Assembly (NCBI RefSeq): GCF_002224245.2 | Contig: NZ_NKHK02000001.1 | Span: 186,001-250,000, forward strand | Direction of reading: 5' to 3' | Length of the DNA stretch: 64,000 nucleotides | DNA from: Moraxella sp. VT-16-12 | GTDB taxonomy: Bacteria > Pseudomonadota > Gammaproteobacteria > Pseudomonadales > Moraxellaceae | Part shown: one piece after another, positions 17,918 to 27,076 of the stretch | Position numbering within the stretch: position 1 is the first letter of the stretch | How the letters are laid out: each line of letters begins with the position of its first letter | Program-made: the position numbers and the translations under genes | Notes under the pieces: generated by a model | Told to the model about the DNA's origin: nothing | Seen by the model: the letters and a program-made list of their open reading frames with translations, nothing else | The model's database searches: none

Positions 17918-18637
17918 TTAACGAAAAGTTGATGTGCAAATATGCGTGCTATTATCTCCCCAAGCAGTCAGAGCTTGGCATTGAGCTTGACCATGTTGTT
18001 TTTCGCAGTTTTTTAGAGCTTTTTGTAGGGATTTGTTGCCATCTTTATTAACATCATAAAACAAATCGCTGATTTTTCTTTGACCCTGTGTGGTATTTTT
18101 TGGTACAATCAAAGCAATGCAGGCATTATCAAAACTGATGGTCTTGGCACATTTGCCTTGACAATTGTTATTTACATAGTTGTCTGCGACAGTTTTGCTG
18201 GTTTCGATGGTGTAAGTATAGCGGACAAAACCGTCTGCACCTTCAAAAAGCCCCAAAGTGCCATACATTTTATCAGCATAGCGTTTGTTTTGGGCTAGGG
18301 TGTCGTAGTTTACAGGGTTAAAGCAGTAACCTTGACCACGTTCGCTATAATTGGTAATAACACCGTCTTTATCGGTGGTGAGTATCTGATAGCAACAAGT
18401 GGTTTCTTTGTGGCTACGACAGTTACCATATTGGCAGTTGGTGATGACATAGCCTGTATAAGTACAATCTTTCCATGTGTATTTATTGCCTTTGACAGAA
18501 TAAGGACTGCCCCAATGACTAATCAGACTATTAATGTGATAGCCTTTTAAGCCTTTTTTACTGGCGTAATCGCTGGCATGAGCCCCCATGATAATGACCA
18601 TCAACGCCACTAAACATACACCAATGATGTGTTTCAT
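17918..18637 (-). CDS. Cys-rich secreted protein of unknown function
   Basis: I do not recognise a family. The 239-residue product starts with a signal peptide (HIIGVCLVALMVIIMGAHA-SDY). The mature part carries about a dozen cysteines in the pattern TWKDCTYTGYVITNCQYGNC, then TTCCYQ, then later NNCQGKCAK and NACIALIV, strongly suggesting a disulfide-bonded periplasmic or surface protein. The N-terminal mature segment (GYHINSLISHWGSPYSVKGN) resembles small exported domains that judge a string against a template, but this is only an impression. It appears monocistronic, between the rsxB pair and the glutarate genes. Confidence 0.65.
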   Translation of the reverse strand: MKHIIGVCLVALMVIIMGAHASDYASKKGLKGYHINSLISHWGSPYSVKGNKYTWKDCTYTGYVITNCQYGNCRSHKETTCCYQILTTDKDGVITNYSERGQGYCFNPVNYDTLAQNKRYADKMYGTLGLFEGADGFVRYTYTIETSKTVADNYVNNNCQGKCAKTISFDNACIALIVPKNTTQGQRKISDLFYDVNKDGNKSLQKALKNCEKQHGQAQCQALTAWGDNSTHICTSTFR

Positions 18638-18733
18638 TGTTTGACCCTAAGACAGTAAATTAATATAACTGTATGATAGCACAGTCATCACAAAAAATTA
18701 AGTATGTTAAGTACATTGGGTGTTTTGAGTAAT

Positions 18734-19903
18734 TTATTTGGTGATTTTGGAGAAAATCTCATCATTATCCTGCCCAAGTGTAGGTGGTGGACGGCGATAG
18801 GTGGCAGGTGTGGCAGAGAGTTTAATGGGATTACCTAAGGTTTTGATGGGGCTGTTTTTAAAAGAAACCACCATTTGACGGTCATGGGTTTGGGGTAGAT
18901 TTAGGGCTTCATCAATGCTGTTGATAGAGCCACATGGCACGCCTGATTTTTCTAATAAATCAAGCCAATAAGCTCGGGGGTGGGCATCAAACACCGCTTG
19001 CATGATGGGAATGAGCGTATCTCGGTGGGCGACACGGTCAGGGTTGGTGGCAAAGCGTTCATCAGTATGCCAATCTTGCCCAAGTGCTTGACAGAGCTTG
19101 ACAAACTGACCGTCATTCCCACACGCGATGATAAAATGACCATCACTTGCCCCAAAGACTTGATAGGGCACGATACTGGCATGGGCGTTGCCCAATCTGG
19201 GTGGTCTTGTGCCTGTTGCCAGATGATTCATGCCAACATTGGCAAGCATGGCAAGCGAGCTGTCAAACAATGCTACGTCCACGTGCTGACCGACCCCTGT
19301 GTGTGTGCGAGCATATAAGGCGGTTAAAATCCCCACGGTCAGTTGTAAGCCTGAAAACAAATCCACCACCGCAACCCCAACTTTTTGTGGCTGCCCATCT
19401 GTCTCGCCTGTGATACTCATCAAACCTGACAGACCTTGTATGATATAGTCATAGCCTGCTTTGTGGGCATCTGTGCCAGTTTGCCCAAAACCTGTCAAAG
19501 ACGCATAAATAAGGCGGGGATTAATGGCACTTAGGCTGTCGTAGTCTAACCCATATTTGGCAAGATTACCCACTTTAAAATTTTCCACAAACACATCAGC
19601 ATCTTTGATAAGCTCTTTGATGACCGATTGTCCGTAGTCGCTGGTGATGTCAAGGGTGAGAGAGCGTTTGTTGCGGTTGATGGTGGCAAAATAAGCACTG
19701 GTGGCTGTGCCATCTGTATCTATAAAATTGGGCGGATTCCAATGGCGGGTTTCATCGCCGACATCAGGGCGTTCTATTTTTATCACGTCCGCCCCAAAAT
19801 CCGCCAAAATCTGCGTGGCAGAAGGGGCTGCCAGCACACGAGATAAATCAACAACTTTAATGCCATCTAGTGCCTTAGGTGAGATTGGGGAGTTTGGGGT
19901 CAT
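18734..19903 (-). CDS. gcdG: Family III (CaiB/BaiF) CoA-transferase, probably glutarate-specific
   Basis: This 389-residue CoA-transferase begins LDGIKVVDLSRVLAAPSATQILADFG and has the family aspartate in GLQLTVGILTALYAR/HVDVALFDS (near residue 200). It would move CoA from succinyl-CoA or a similar donor to an organic acid. It lies 24 bp after gcdH in the same operon. This is the arrangement of Pseudomonas putida gcdH-gcdG, where the transferase activates glutarate for GcdH. Glutarate as substrate is inferred from that neighbourhood. The family call is firm. Confidence 0.85.
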   Translation of the reverse strand: MTPNSPISPKALDGIKVVDLSRVLAAPSATQILADFGADVIKIERPDVGDETRHWNPPNFIDTDGTATSAYFATINRNKRSLTLDITSDYGQSVIKELIKDADVFVENFKVGNLAKYGLDYDSLSAINPRLIYASLTGFGQTGTDAHKAGYDYIIQGLSGLMSITGETDGQPQKVGVAVVDLFSGLQLTVGILTALYARTHTGVGQHVDVALFDSSLAMLANVGMNHLATGTRPPRLGNAHASIVPYQVFGASDGHFIIACGNDGQFVKLCQALGQDWHTDERFATNPDRVAHRDTLIPIMQAVFDAHPRAYWLDLLEKSGVPCGSINSIDEALNLPQTHDRQMVVSFKNSPIKTLGNPIKLSATPATYRRPPPTLGQDNDEIFSKITK

Positions 19904-19927
19904 AAGATGTCCTTGATTGGTTTTGGA

Positions 19928-21103
19928 TTAAGAAAATGCCTGCAAGCCAGTGATGGCTCTTCCAAGTATCAAAGCATGAATGTCATGTGTGCCTTCATAG
20001 GTATTGACCGCTTCTAGGTTCATGACGTGGCGGATGACATGAAACTCATCATGAATGCCATTACCACCGTGCATATCACGAGCCGTGCGAGCGATGGCTA
20101 GGGCTTTACCACAGTTGTTGCGTTTGATGAGTGAAATCATTGGTGGAGCAACTTTGTCATCGTCCATCAAACGACCGACTTGTAAAGCGGCGTGCAGTCC
20201 TAAGTTAATCTCAGTCATCATGTCAGCAAGTTTAAGCTGAACCAGTTGGGTGTTTGCTAAGGGGCGACTGAACTGTTTGCGTTCTAGTGTGTAGGTGCGA
20301 GCGGCGTTAAAACAAAACTCTGCTGACCCCATCGCCCCCCACGCAATGCCATAACGAGCTTTATTTAGGCAGCCAAACGGACCTTTTAGCCCACGAATCT
20401 CAGGAAAGGCGTTTTCTTCTGGCACAAAGACCTTATCCATGACTATCTCGCCAGTAATGGACGCTCTTAATGAAAATTTACCGTCTATTTTAGGGGCGGA
20501 TAGACCTTTTGTGCCTTTATCTAGGATAAAACCACGAATCTCACCATCATCATCTTTTGCCCAAACCACAAACACATCAGCGATGGGTGAATTGGTTATC
20601 CACATTTTAGTGCCTGTCAGCTCATAGCCACCTTGGACTTTTTTGGCACGTGTTTTCATACCCGCAGGGTCAGAGCCTGCATCAGGTTCGGTCAAACCAA
20701 AACAGCCAATGTACTCACCAGTGGCAAGTTTGGGTAGGTATTTTTGTTTTTGTTCGTCTGTGCCATAAGTATAAATGGGGTGCATGACAAGGCTTGATTG
20801 TACGCTCATCGCCGAGCGATATCCTGAATCCACGCTTTCTACCGCCCGAGCGACCAAGCCATATGCCACATGGCTCATGCCAGCACAGCCGTAGCCATCT
20901 ATTGTCATGCCAAGCAGTCCAAGCTCGCCCATCTGACGCATGATGGTGGGGTCAAAATGCTCATGTCGGTTGGCGTTGATGATGTTTGGCATCAGCTCTT
21001 TTTGACAAAAGTCCTTGGCGGTGTCATACACCATGCGTTCATCATCGCTTAAAAGGCTGTTGAGATTTAAGGCATCTTGCCAGTCAAAAGGCACAAAGCT
21101 CAT
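19928..21103 (-). CDS. gcdH: Glutaryl-CoA dehydrogenase
   Basis: GcdH oxidises and decarboxylates glutaryl-CoA to crotonyl-CoA using FAD and passes electrons to [33 protein letters not shown] and [20 protein letters not shown] are acyl-CoA dehydrogenase signatures. [19 protein letters not shown] carries the catalytic glutamate in the form specific to glutaryl-CoA dehydrogenases. Length 391 is normal. It heads a two-gene operon with gcdG and has paired palindromes (21141-21178) just upstream. It is the last dedicated step of lysine/5-aminovalerate degradation. Confidence 0.96.
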   Translation of the reverse strand: MSFVPFDWQDALNLNSLLSDDERMVYDTAKDFCQKELMPNIINANRHEHFDPTIMRQMGELGLLGMTIDGYGCAGMSHVAYGLVARAVESVDSGYRSAMSVQSSLVMHPIYTYGTDEQKQKYLPKLATGEYIGCFGLTEPDAGSDPAGMKTRAKKVQGGYELTGTKMWITNSPIADVFVVWAKDDDGEIRGFILDKGTKGLSAPKIDGKFSLRASITGEIVMDKVFVPEENAFPEIRGLKGPFGCLNKARYGIAWGAMGSAEFCFNAARTYTLERKQFSRPLANTQLVQLKLADMMTEINLGLHAALQVGRLMDDDKVAPPMISLIKRNNCGKALAIARTARDMHGGNGIHDEFHVIRHVMNLEAVNTYEGTHDIHALILGRAITGLQAFS

Positions 21104-21140
21104 GAGATACTCCTGTATTAAAGATTTTGTCGGTGAGATT

Positions 21141-21178
21141 TGTTCAATATAATGAACAATGGTTCTATATAAAAAACA
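21141..21178. promoter_or_regulatory. Paired 18-bp palindromes at the gcdH promoter (putative IclR-type operators)
   Basis: Site 1, TGTTCAATATAATGAACA (21141-21158), has perfect TGTTCA/TGAACA arms. Site 2, GGTTCTATATAAAAAACA (21161-21178), is weaker. The sites start 20 bp apart and end 38 bp upstream of the gcdH ATG. The same pair architecture occurs at davT and davD/iclR. Confidence 0.75.
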
Positions 21179-21295
21179 TGAGCTTATTTAAACAGATATT
21201 TGATGATTTGTAAAGGGGTTTTGTCAGATGATTTTGGGATATTTTGACCAACATTAGCAAGCCACACCACATCAGGCGATGATGGTGAAAATGCC

Positions 21296-22393
21296 TTAAT
21301 ATTTTTTTCTCACCACGTCTTTGATGGGGTCGCTTTTGGCGATTTTTTCTATGGCTTCGTTGATGTCTTGTTTGTCCGCTTCGGGTTCTTGTTGGATAAG
21401 CGTGGCTTTTGGGTGGTATTGAAATTTACCATAAACAGGAAAATGGTCAGAGCCAACATCAGGCAACACTTGTATGTCAATCATCAAAAAATCATGACTG
21501 TGAAAAATGTGGTCAAGTGGCCAACGTAAAGGGGGGTATTTGGCGTGGAAGGTGTTAAACAGTCCACGACCTTTGCGCGGGTCAAGCAGTCCACTGATTT
21601 TTTGAAACAGTTTTGAAGTTGATGACCAAGCCACGTCATTTAAATCACCAAACACCAACACAGGCTCGTCCATGTGTTCAATCTCACGCCCCACAAGTAG
21701 CAGTTCAGCATCTCGGTCGGTGGCGGTGGCGGATTCGGTGGGGCTTGGGGGCATGGGGTGTAGGCAGTAGATATAAATCCATTCTCCTGAGCGAAGTTTG
21801 AGTTTGGATTTGATGGATGGTATGTCTTCGGTAACCCAATGGCGTATTTCACTGTCTTTTAGTTCAAGGCGACTGTATAGGTGCATGCCATACAGATTGT
21901 CAAGGGGGATTTGGACGGTATAAGTATATCCGTGATGTTCAAGTATGGACAGTTGTTCTTGCCACCAGTCATCGCTTTCTAAGGTAAGCACAATGTCAGG
22001 CTGTTTTTGGTGTATTTGCTCAATCAACAGATGGGCATTGTGGTTGTCAGTCAGGACATTAGACGTTAATAATGACAAGGTGCGTAAATCTTCTTTGCCA
22101 CGATAAACGGCAACTTCTGGACGCACTAGGGGTGTGTAGGCGATGATTTGGATGAGTTGATATACCAGACAAACGGTGCCAACCATCACCAAAAACCAAA
22201 ACAAATGATGATGTGATAGGGCAAGCCATAAGCTAACAGGCAGACTAATCAGACTGACGATGGCGATTTGTAATCGGGGAAAATCAAAAATGCGAAATAC
22301 CCAATGGTCATGCTTGATAAGTGGTAAAAGTGTTGCCACCACTGGCATCAGCACAAACAACAATAACAAACAATCCCACCATGTTAATATCAT
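21296..22393 (-). CDS. Membrane-anchored endonuclease/exonuclease/phosphatase-fold protein
   Basis: This 365-residue protein has two or three N-terminal membrane helices (LLLLFVLMPVVATLLPLI, then residues 40-90). An EEP-fold domain follows: SLLTSNVLTDNHNAHLLIEQI, LTLESDDWWQEQL (metal glutamate), VLVFGDLNDVAWSS (Asp/Asn active-site pair) and LPDVGSDHFPVYGKF (catalytic His). Such proteins face the periplasm and may cut nucleic acid or phosphoesters, but the substrate is unknown. It lies between the permease and the gcdH operator and is not an obvious part of glutarate catabolism. The C-terminal tail is charged. Confidence 0.82.
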   Translation of the reverse strand: MILTWWDCLLLLFVLMPVVATLLPLIKHDHWVFRIFDFPRLQIAIVSLISLPVSLWLALSHHHLFWFLVMVGTVCLVYQLIQIIAYTPLVRPEVAVYRGKEDLRTLSLLTSNVLTDNHNAHLLIEQIHQKQPDIVLTLESDDWWQEQLSILEHHGYTYTVQIPLDNLYGMHLYSRLELKDSEIRHWVTEDIPSIKSKLKLRSGEWIYIYCLHPMPPSPTESATATDRDAELLLVGREIEHMDEPVLVFGDLNDVAWSSTSKLFQKISGLLDPRKGRGLFNTFHAKYPPLRWPLDHIFHSHDFLMIDIQVLPDVGSDHFPVYGKFQYHPKATLIQQEPEADKQDINEAIEKIAKSDPIKDVVRKKY

Positions 22394-22483
22394 AATATTC
22401 CCAACATAAAAAGCCTATGATAGCAAATTTTGATAAAAATCGCCATTGGTGGGGGTGTGGTGTCTTGGATGTTTTGAGCAATG

Positions 22484-22511
22484 CCTGATGACCGTGCTGA
22501 CAGTCATCAGG
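22484..22511. repeat. Nine-base-pair stem-loop downstream of the permease gene
   Basis: CCTGATGAC (22484-22492) pairs perfectly with GTCATCAGG (22503-22511) around a ten-base loop, 13 bp after the permease stop. No T-tract follows on the minus strand. An mRNA end stabiliser or factor-assisted terminator is possible. Confidence 0.45.
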
Positions 22512-22523
22512 TGATGTGTGGTA

Positions 22524-24005
22524 TTAAATGGACTTTTTAGATTGATTGTTTAGGGCGAAACTGCCAACACTGTTTTCTTTGAGCCAAATTTGATTGGCTT
22601 CTTTAATGGCACGAATCTCATCGTCCATAAAGGCTTTGCTTTTGCCGGGATTTTTGGTGGTAGCATGAGCATATAACACAATCCCAAGCACAAACCATAC
22701 CCCAAAGATGCCCCATTCCACTTTTCCTAGCCCGGATGGTGAAACAGGCAGATACAAAGCAAACATGGCGATACTGATGATGAGTGTCAAAATGCCAACG
22801 GCTTTACCAAAAGGCACTTTAAACGGTCTGACCATATTTGGTTCTTTGTAACGCAAATATAAAAACGCTGCCGCCACACAAGTGTAAGCGATGACAATGC
22901 CTATGCCACCTGCGTCCACAATCCACACCAACGATTTACGCCCAAAAAGCGGAGCAAGGGTGGCAAGACCGCCAATTAAGATGATGGCATTGGCAGGGGT
23001 GTTGTATTTTGGGTGTAGTTTGGCAAGGGCGTTGGGAAGCATGTGAGCTTTTGCCATGGCAAACATTAAGCGACTGCCACCGATTAAAAACGCGTTCCAG
23101 CTTGACATGATGCCCAGCACACCACCAACAACAAGCAATCTGCCCGCCCAAGTGGAATTCCAAGCATTACTCATGGCATCGGCGGTGGCAAGCGATGAGT
23201 TTTGGGCTTGCTCTAAATTTAGGGTATGTCCAACACTCCAAGCGATACCCATGTACCACATGACTGCCATGATGAGCGAGACGATAAGAAACAGACCGAT
23301 TTGGGGGCGAGTCAGGTCTATCTCTTCGGCAGCTTGGGGTATGACATCAAAACCAACAAACATAAATGGCACCATGATGATGACGGTCATAATCCCTGCG
23401 GTGCCATTGATGAAGTTTGGTATGGCAAGATTAGATAGGTTGGCGTTTGGGTTAAATAATAATGCCCCAACAAATAGCCCAATACCCACAAGTAAGATGC
23501 CAACGACCGCCAATTTTTGAAACCATGCCGCTACTTCCATGCCACGAACATTTAGGTAGGTAACCAAAATAGAGCCTACCATACCCACAAGCACCCAAGT
23601 GGCGTACACGTCCCAACCTGCAATATTGTACATATAGCCTTGGTTGTAGTTGGGGATAAGGTATTCAATCACCGTAGGTAGTGCCACCGCTTCAAAGGCG
23701 ACCACTGATAAATAACCAAACAAAATGCTCCATGAACACAAAAACGAGATGTGTACCCCAAAGGCTCGGTGTGTGTAGGTGTGTTCCCCACCTGTGATGG
23801 GCATACAAGCTGCAAGCTCAGCATAGGCAAAGCCGATGAGTATCACTGCAAATCCGCCAAGCAAAAACGCCAAGACAGCACCCCAAAGACCTGCTGATGC
23901 TACCCAGCCACCTGCCAAAACAACCCACCCCCAACCAACCATTGCCCCAAAAGCTAGGGCAATGATGTCCACGGTACTAAGAGATTTTTTAAAATTATCC
24001 GTCAT
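22524..24005 (-). CDS. APC-family amino acid permease (probable 5-aminovalerate/GABA uptake)
   Basis: This 493-residue inner-membrane transporter has about twelve hydrophobic helices. The helix-1 motif ALAFGAMVGWGWVVLAGGW is of the APC amino acid/H+ symporter type. AYAELAACMPITGGEHTYTHRAFG is the conserved TM2-TM3 region. The tail is hydrophilic. It begins 50 bp after davT on the same strand with a normal ribosome site and no promoter signal, so the two are probably one operon. The substrate is inferred from this linkage to be 5-aminovalerate, GABA or a similar omega-amino acid. Confidence 0.85.
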   Translation of the reverse strand: MTDNFKKSLSTVDIIALAFGAMVGWGWVVLAGGWVASAGLWGAVLAFLLGGFAVILIGFAYAELAACMPITGGEHTYTHRAFGVHISFLCSWSILFGYLSVVAFEAVALPTVIEYLIPNYNQGYMYNIAGWDVYATWVLVGMVGSILVTYLNVRGMEVAAWFQKLAVVGILLVGIGLFVGALLFNPNANLSNLAIPNFINGTAGIMTVIIMVPFMFVGFDVIPQAAEEIDLTRPQIGLFLIVSLIMAVMWYMGIAWSVGHTLNLEQAQNSSLATADAMSNAWNSTWAGRLLVVGGVLGIMSSWNAFLIGGSRLMFAMAKAHMLPNALAKLHPKYNTPANAIILIGGLATLAPLFGRKSLVWIVDAGGIGIVIAYTCVAAAFLYLRYKEPNMVRPFKVPFGKAVGILTLIISIAMFALYLPVSPSGLGKVEWGIFGVWFVLGIVLYAHATTKNPGKSKAFMDDEIRAIKEANQIWLKENSVGSFALNNQSKKSI

Positions 24006-24055
24006 GATAAACTCCTTTTAATCAGACCAATGTGTTGCTCAAAACTTTTAAATCA

Positions 24056-25312
24056 TCAATCCTTAAAAAACGTTTTGATAATCTGCAAGGCTTCATCAAA
24101 CACATCATCTGGTATGGTTAAAGGCATCATGACTCTGATGGTATTAAAGTGTGTGCCACAAGAAGCAAGCAGTAAGCCATGTTCAAAGGCGTGCTTTTTT
24201 AGGGCATTGGTGGCATCTACATCAGGATTACCATCTTTATCTACCAAGTCAAAGGCAAGCATGGCGCCTTTATGGCGGACATGACTGATGGCAGGCGAGT
24301 TTAGGGCATTTAAAAATGTTGCCATTTTATGACCAATGTCTTGGGATTTTTGAAGTAGGTTTTCGTTTTTGATGATTTTGATGACTTCTAAGGCAGCGAC
24401 CGTGCCAAGTGGTGAGCCTGCATAAGTGCCACCTAAGCCACCGACCTGCGGAGCGTCCATGATGTCAGCACGCCCAATCAGTGCCGAGATGGGAAAGCCA
24501 CCTGCCATAGATTTGGCACAGGTCATGACATCAGGCTCCACGCCAAGCTGTTCACTGGCAAAGAGCGTGCCTGTCCGCCCAAATCCGCATTGCACTTCAT
24601 CAAAAATCAACACGATGCCATGTTTATCACACACATCACGGAGTGCTTTGGCAAATGATGGGGTAAGCTGATGAAAGCCCCCTTCGCCTTGTACAGGCTC
24701 AATAATCATCGCTGCCACTTCTGATGGGTCAATGTCGCATTTAAAAATCATATCAAGTCCACGCAGTGCGTCATCTTCTGTGATGTTGTTTTCCACACAA
24801 GGAAAAGGTGCGTGATAGATGGACGGTGGCATAGGACCAAAATTCTTTTTGTAGGGCACAACCTTGCCTGTCAGCCCCATTGCCAGCAAGGTGCGACCGT
24901 GCCAGCCACCACTAAATGCAATCACCCCAGCCCGACCTGTTTTGGCACGAGCGACTTTGATGGCGTTTTCTACGGCTTCTGCCCCTGTGGTGAGCAAAAA
25001 CGCTTTTTTGTCGCCTGTGATGGGGGCAAGTTCACACAGCTTTTCGCACAGCTCCACGTAGCTTTCATAACCCACGATTTGAGCAGAAGTGTGTGAAAAA
25101 CGGTCAAGCTGAGCTTTTACGGCATTGACGATTTGCGGATGGCTATGCCCTGTGTTCAGTACGGAGATGCCACCCACAAAATCAATATAGCGGTTGCCTT
25201 CTACATCAATGATTTCGCTATTTTTGGCACTATCAGCAAAAATGTCAAAAGCAACACCCAGTCCTGTGGGCAAAACTTTTTTACGGCGTTCTAACAAAGA
25301 TTGATTGGTCAT
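24056..25312 (-). CDS. davT: 4-aminobutyrate/5-aminovalerate aminotransferase
   Basis: This is a class III PLP aminotransferase that moves the omega-amino group of 5-aminovalerate or GABA to 2-oxoglutarate, giving glutarate or succinate semialdehyde. VGGISVLNTGHSHPQIVNAV, LLTTGAEAVENAIKVAR, LIFDEVQCGFGRTG and TCAKSMAGGFPISA (PLP lysine) are all in place. Length 418 is typical of GabT/DavT. Sequence alone does not separate GabT from DavT. Linkage to gcdG and gcdH makes the 5-aminovalerate role more likely. Two 18-bp palindromes lie immediately upstream. Confidence 0.9.
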   Translation of the reverse strand: MTNQSLLERRKKVLPTGLGVAFDIFADSAKNSEIIDVEGNRYIDFVGGISVLNTGHSHPQIVNAVKAQLDRFSHTSAQIVGYESYVELCEKLCELAPITGDKKAFLLTTGAEAVENAIKVARAKTGRAGVIAFSGGWHGRTLLAMGLTGKVVPYKKNFGPMPPSIYHAPFPCVENNITEDDALRGLDMIFKCDIDPSEVAAMIIEPVQGEGGFHQLTPSFAKALRDVCDKHGIVLIFDEVQCGFGRTGTLFASEQLGVEPDVMTCAKSMAGGFPISALIGRADIMDAPQVGGLGGTYAGSPLGTVAALEVIKIIKNENLLQKSQDIGHKMATFLNALNSPAISHVRHKGAMLAFDLVDKDGNPDVDATNALKKHAFEHGLLLASCGTHFNTIRVMMPLTIPDDVFDEALQIIKTFFKD

Positions 25313-25334
25313 GAATTACTCCCTGTGGTGGTTT

Positions 25335-25372
25335 TGTTCTGTATAATAAACAAATGTTCTATATATAGAATA
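25335..25372. promoter_or_regulatory. Paired 18-bp palindromes at the davT promoter (putative IclR-type operators)
   Basis: Site 1 is TGTTCTGTATAATAAACA (25335-25352) and site 2 is TGTTCTATATATAGAATA (25355-25372). The starts are 20 bp apart. The nearer site is only 23 bp upstream of the davT ATG, where bound protein would block the promoter or early transcription. Confidence 0.75.
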
Positions 25373-25443
25373 TATCCATATAAAACCATATTTTTGCTGT
25401 CTTGGCAATCAATTTTTTGTAAATTTTAAAAGTTTTTGCCAAT

Positions 25444-25478
25444 AAAAAACCCTTGATAAATACTTCTTATCAAGGGTT
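25444..25478 (-). terminator. Rho-independent terminator of davD
   Basis: AACCCTTGATAA (25448-25459) and TTATCAAGGGTT (25467-25478) form a perfect twelve-base stem. On the minus strand it runs into a T-tract (25444-25449). It separates davD from the davT operator just downstream. Confidence 0.92.
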
Positions 25479-25483
25479 GGGTA

Positions 25484-26941
25484 TTAGCTGATGTCCAAAC
25501 ACCAGTATTTGGTGCTGATGTATTCATCTATGCCGTATTTTGAGCCTTCACGGCCAAAGCCTGACTGTTTGACACCGCCAAATGGGGCGACTTCGGTGGA
25601 CAGTAGCCCTGTGTTTTGGGCGACCATGCCATATTCTAGGCTTTCAGACACTCGCCAAGCCCGTGCCAAGTCTTTGGTATAAAAATAAGCCGCCAATCCA
25701 TAGATGGTGTCATTGGCTTGATTGATGACTTCTTGTTCATCATCAAACACAAAAACAGGAGCGATGGGGGCAAAAATCTCTTCATGAGCAATACGCATCT
25801 CATCGGTGATGTCGGTGATGATGGTTGGTAAAAAACACGTGGCGTGCGTGGGGTGGGGTGTGCCACCTGTGACGATGGTTGCTCCTTTGTCGGTGGCATC
25901 TTTGAGTAGTGTTTGGGTTTTGTGTAGGGCGTCTTGGTTGATAAGACAGCCAATGTCCACACCATCAATAAGCCCATTGCCTACGGTTAGGCTTTCTACT
26001 TGGGCTTTAAATTTGCTGATAAATTCATCTTTGATGGTACGATGAACATAAATGCGGTTGGCACACACGCACGTTTGCCCTGCGTTGCGGTATTTGGAAG
26101 TAATTGCTCCATCTACGGCTTTATCAATGTCGGCATCATCAAAGACGATAAAGGGTGCATTACCCCCCAATTCTAGCGACAGTTTTTTGATGGTGCTGGC
26201 ACATTGTGCCATCAATATCCGCCCCACTTCAGTAGAGCCTGTAAAGGAGAGTTTTTTGATGCGGTCATCTTCGGTCAGCACTTTGCCAATGTTGCCAGAT
26301 TTGCCTGTGATGACGGATAATACGCCATCAGGTATGCCTGCTTGTTTGGCAAGATAAGCCAAGGCTAAGGCAGAAAACGGCGTTTCACTGGCAGGTCGGA
26401 CTATCATTGTGCAACCTGCTGCTAGGGCAGGAGCGACTTTTCTGGTAATCATCGCTGCTGGAAAATTCCAAGGGGTGATGGCGGCACACACGCCAATGGG
26501 CTGTTTTAATACCACATAGCGAAGGCGGGTGTTTGGACTGGCGATGACATCACCATAGACACGTTTGGCCTCATCAGCAAACCATCTGATAAAGCTGTTG
26601 GCATAGCTTACCTCGCCCCTTGCTTCTTTTAGGGGCTTGCCTTGCTCATTTGTCATGATGATTGCCAAATCGTCAAGATTTTCATCTATCAAATCCGCCC
26701 AGCGATGTAAAATCTTTGCACGCTCATGAACGCTTTTGGCTGACCACGCTGCCAAAGCCACCGTAGCTAAACGAACAGCTTCGCTAGCTTCATCAGCACT
26801 TAGACTTGGCACACAGCCGATACGCTCACCTGTAAAAGGGTTTTTAACATCTAAGGTGTCGCCAGAGTGAGCGGACTGCCAGACACCTGCCACAAAGGCG
26901 TTTTGTTGAAAAAGGTCAGGATTTTTTAAAGATAGGCTCAT
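25484..26941 (-). CDS. davD: Succinate/glutarate-semialdehyde dehydrogenase
   Basis: This 485-residue NAD(P)-dependent aldehyde dehydrogenase is of the GabD/DavD type. TPWNFPAAMITRKVAPALAAG, SFTGSTEVGR, LELGGNAPFIVFDDADID (general-base Glu) and NAGQTCVCANR (catalytic Cys) are present. It oxidises the semialdehyde made by DavT to glutarate or succinate. It is transcribed alone from the iclR-facing promoter, with paired operators 33 bp upstream, and ends in a strong terminator. Assignment to glutarate semialdehyde rests on the neighbours. Confidence 0.92.
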   Translation of the reverse strand: MSLSLKNPDLFQQNAFVAGVWQSAHSGDTLDVKNPFTGERIGCVPSLSADEASEAVRLATVALAAWSAKSVHERAKILHRWADLIDENLDDLAIIMTNEQGKPLKEARGEVSYANSFIRWFADEAKRVYGDVIASPNTRLRYVVLKQPIGVCAAITPWNFPAAMITRKVAPALAAGCTMIVRPASETPFSALALAYLAKQAGIPDGVLSVITGKSGNIGKVLTEDDRIKKLSFTGSTEVGRILMAQCASTIKKLSLELGGNAPFIVFDDADIDKAVDGAITSKYRNAGQTCVCANRIYVHRTIKDEFISKFKAQVESLTVGNGLIDGVDIGCLINQDALHKTQTLLKDATDKGATIVTGGTPHPTHATCFLPTIITDITDEMRIAHEEIFAPIAPVFVFDDEQEVINQANDTIYGLAAYFYTKDLARAWRVSESLEYGMVAQNTGLLSTEVAPFGGVKQSGFGREGSKYGIDEYISTKYWCLDIS

Positions 26942-26973
26942 GGTGCGTCCTTGGGATATTAGTTTTGAAAATT

Positions 26974-27011
26974 TGTTCTATATATTGAATATATGTTCAA
27001 TATACAGTACA
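26974..27011. promoter_or_regulatory. Paired 18-bp palindromes in the davD/iclR intergenic region
   Basis: Site 1 is TGTTCTATATATTGAATA (26974-26991) and site 2 is TGTTCAATATACAGTACA (26994-27011), again with starts 20 bp apart. They lie 33 bp from the davD start and 65 bp from the iclR start, so one bound regulator could control davD and its own gene. Confidence 0.75.
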
Positions 27012-27076
27012 ATATTAGCACCATTCATCATTTTATACAAGTGATTTTATCCTAAGTTTAACAATTTGGAAACCGT

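Noticed and set aside
17742-17939. 65-residue minus-strand ORF between rsxB and the secreted protein
   Set aside because: It overlaps the 3' end of the secreted gene, has no ribosome site and covers a terminator-like hairpin.
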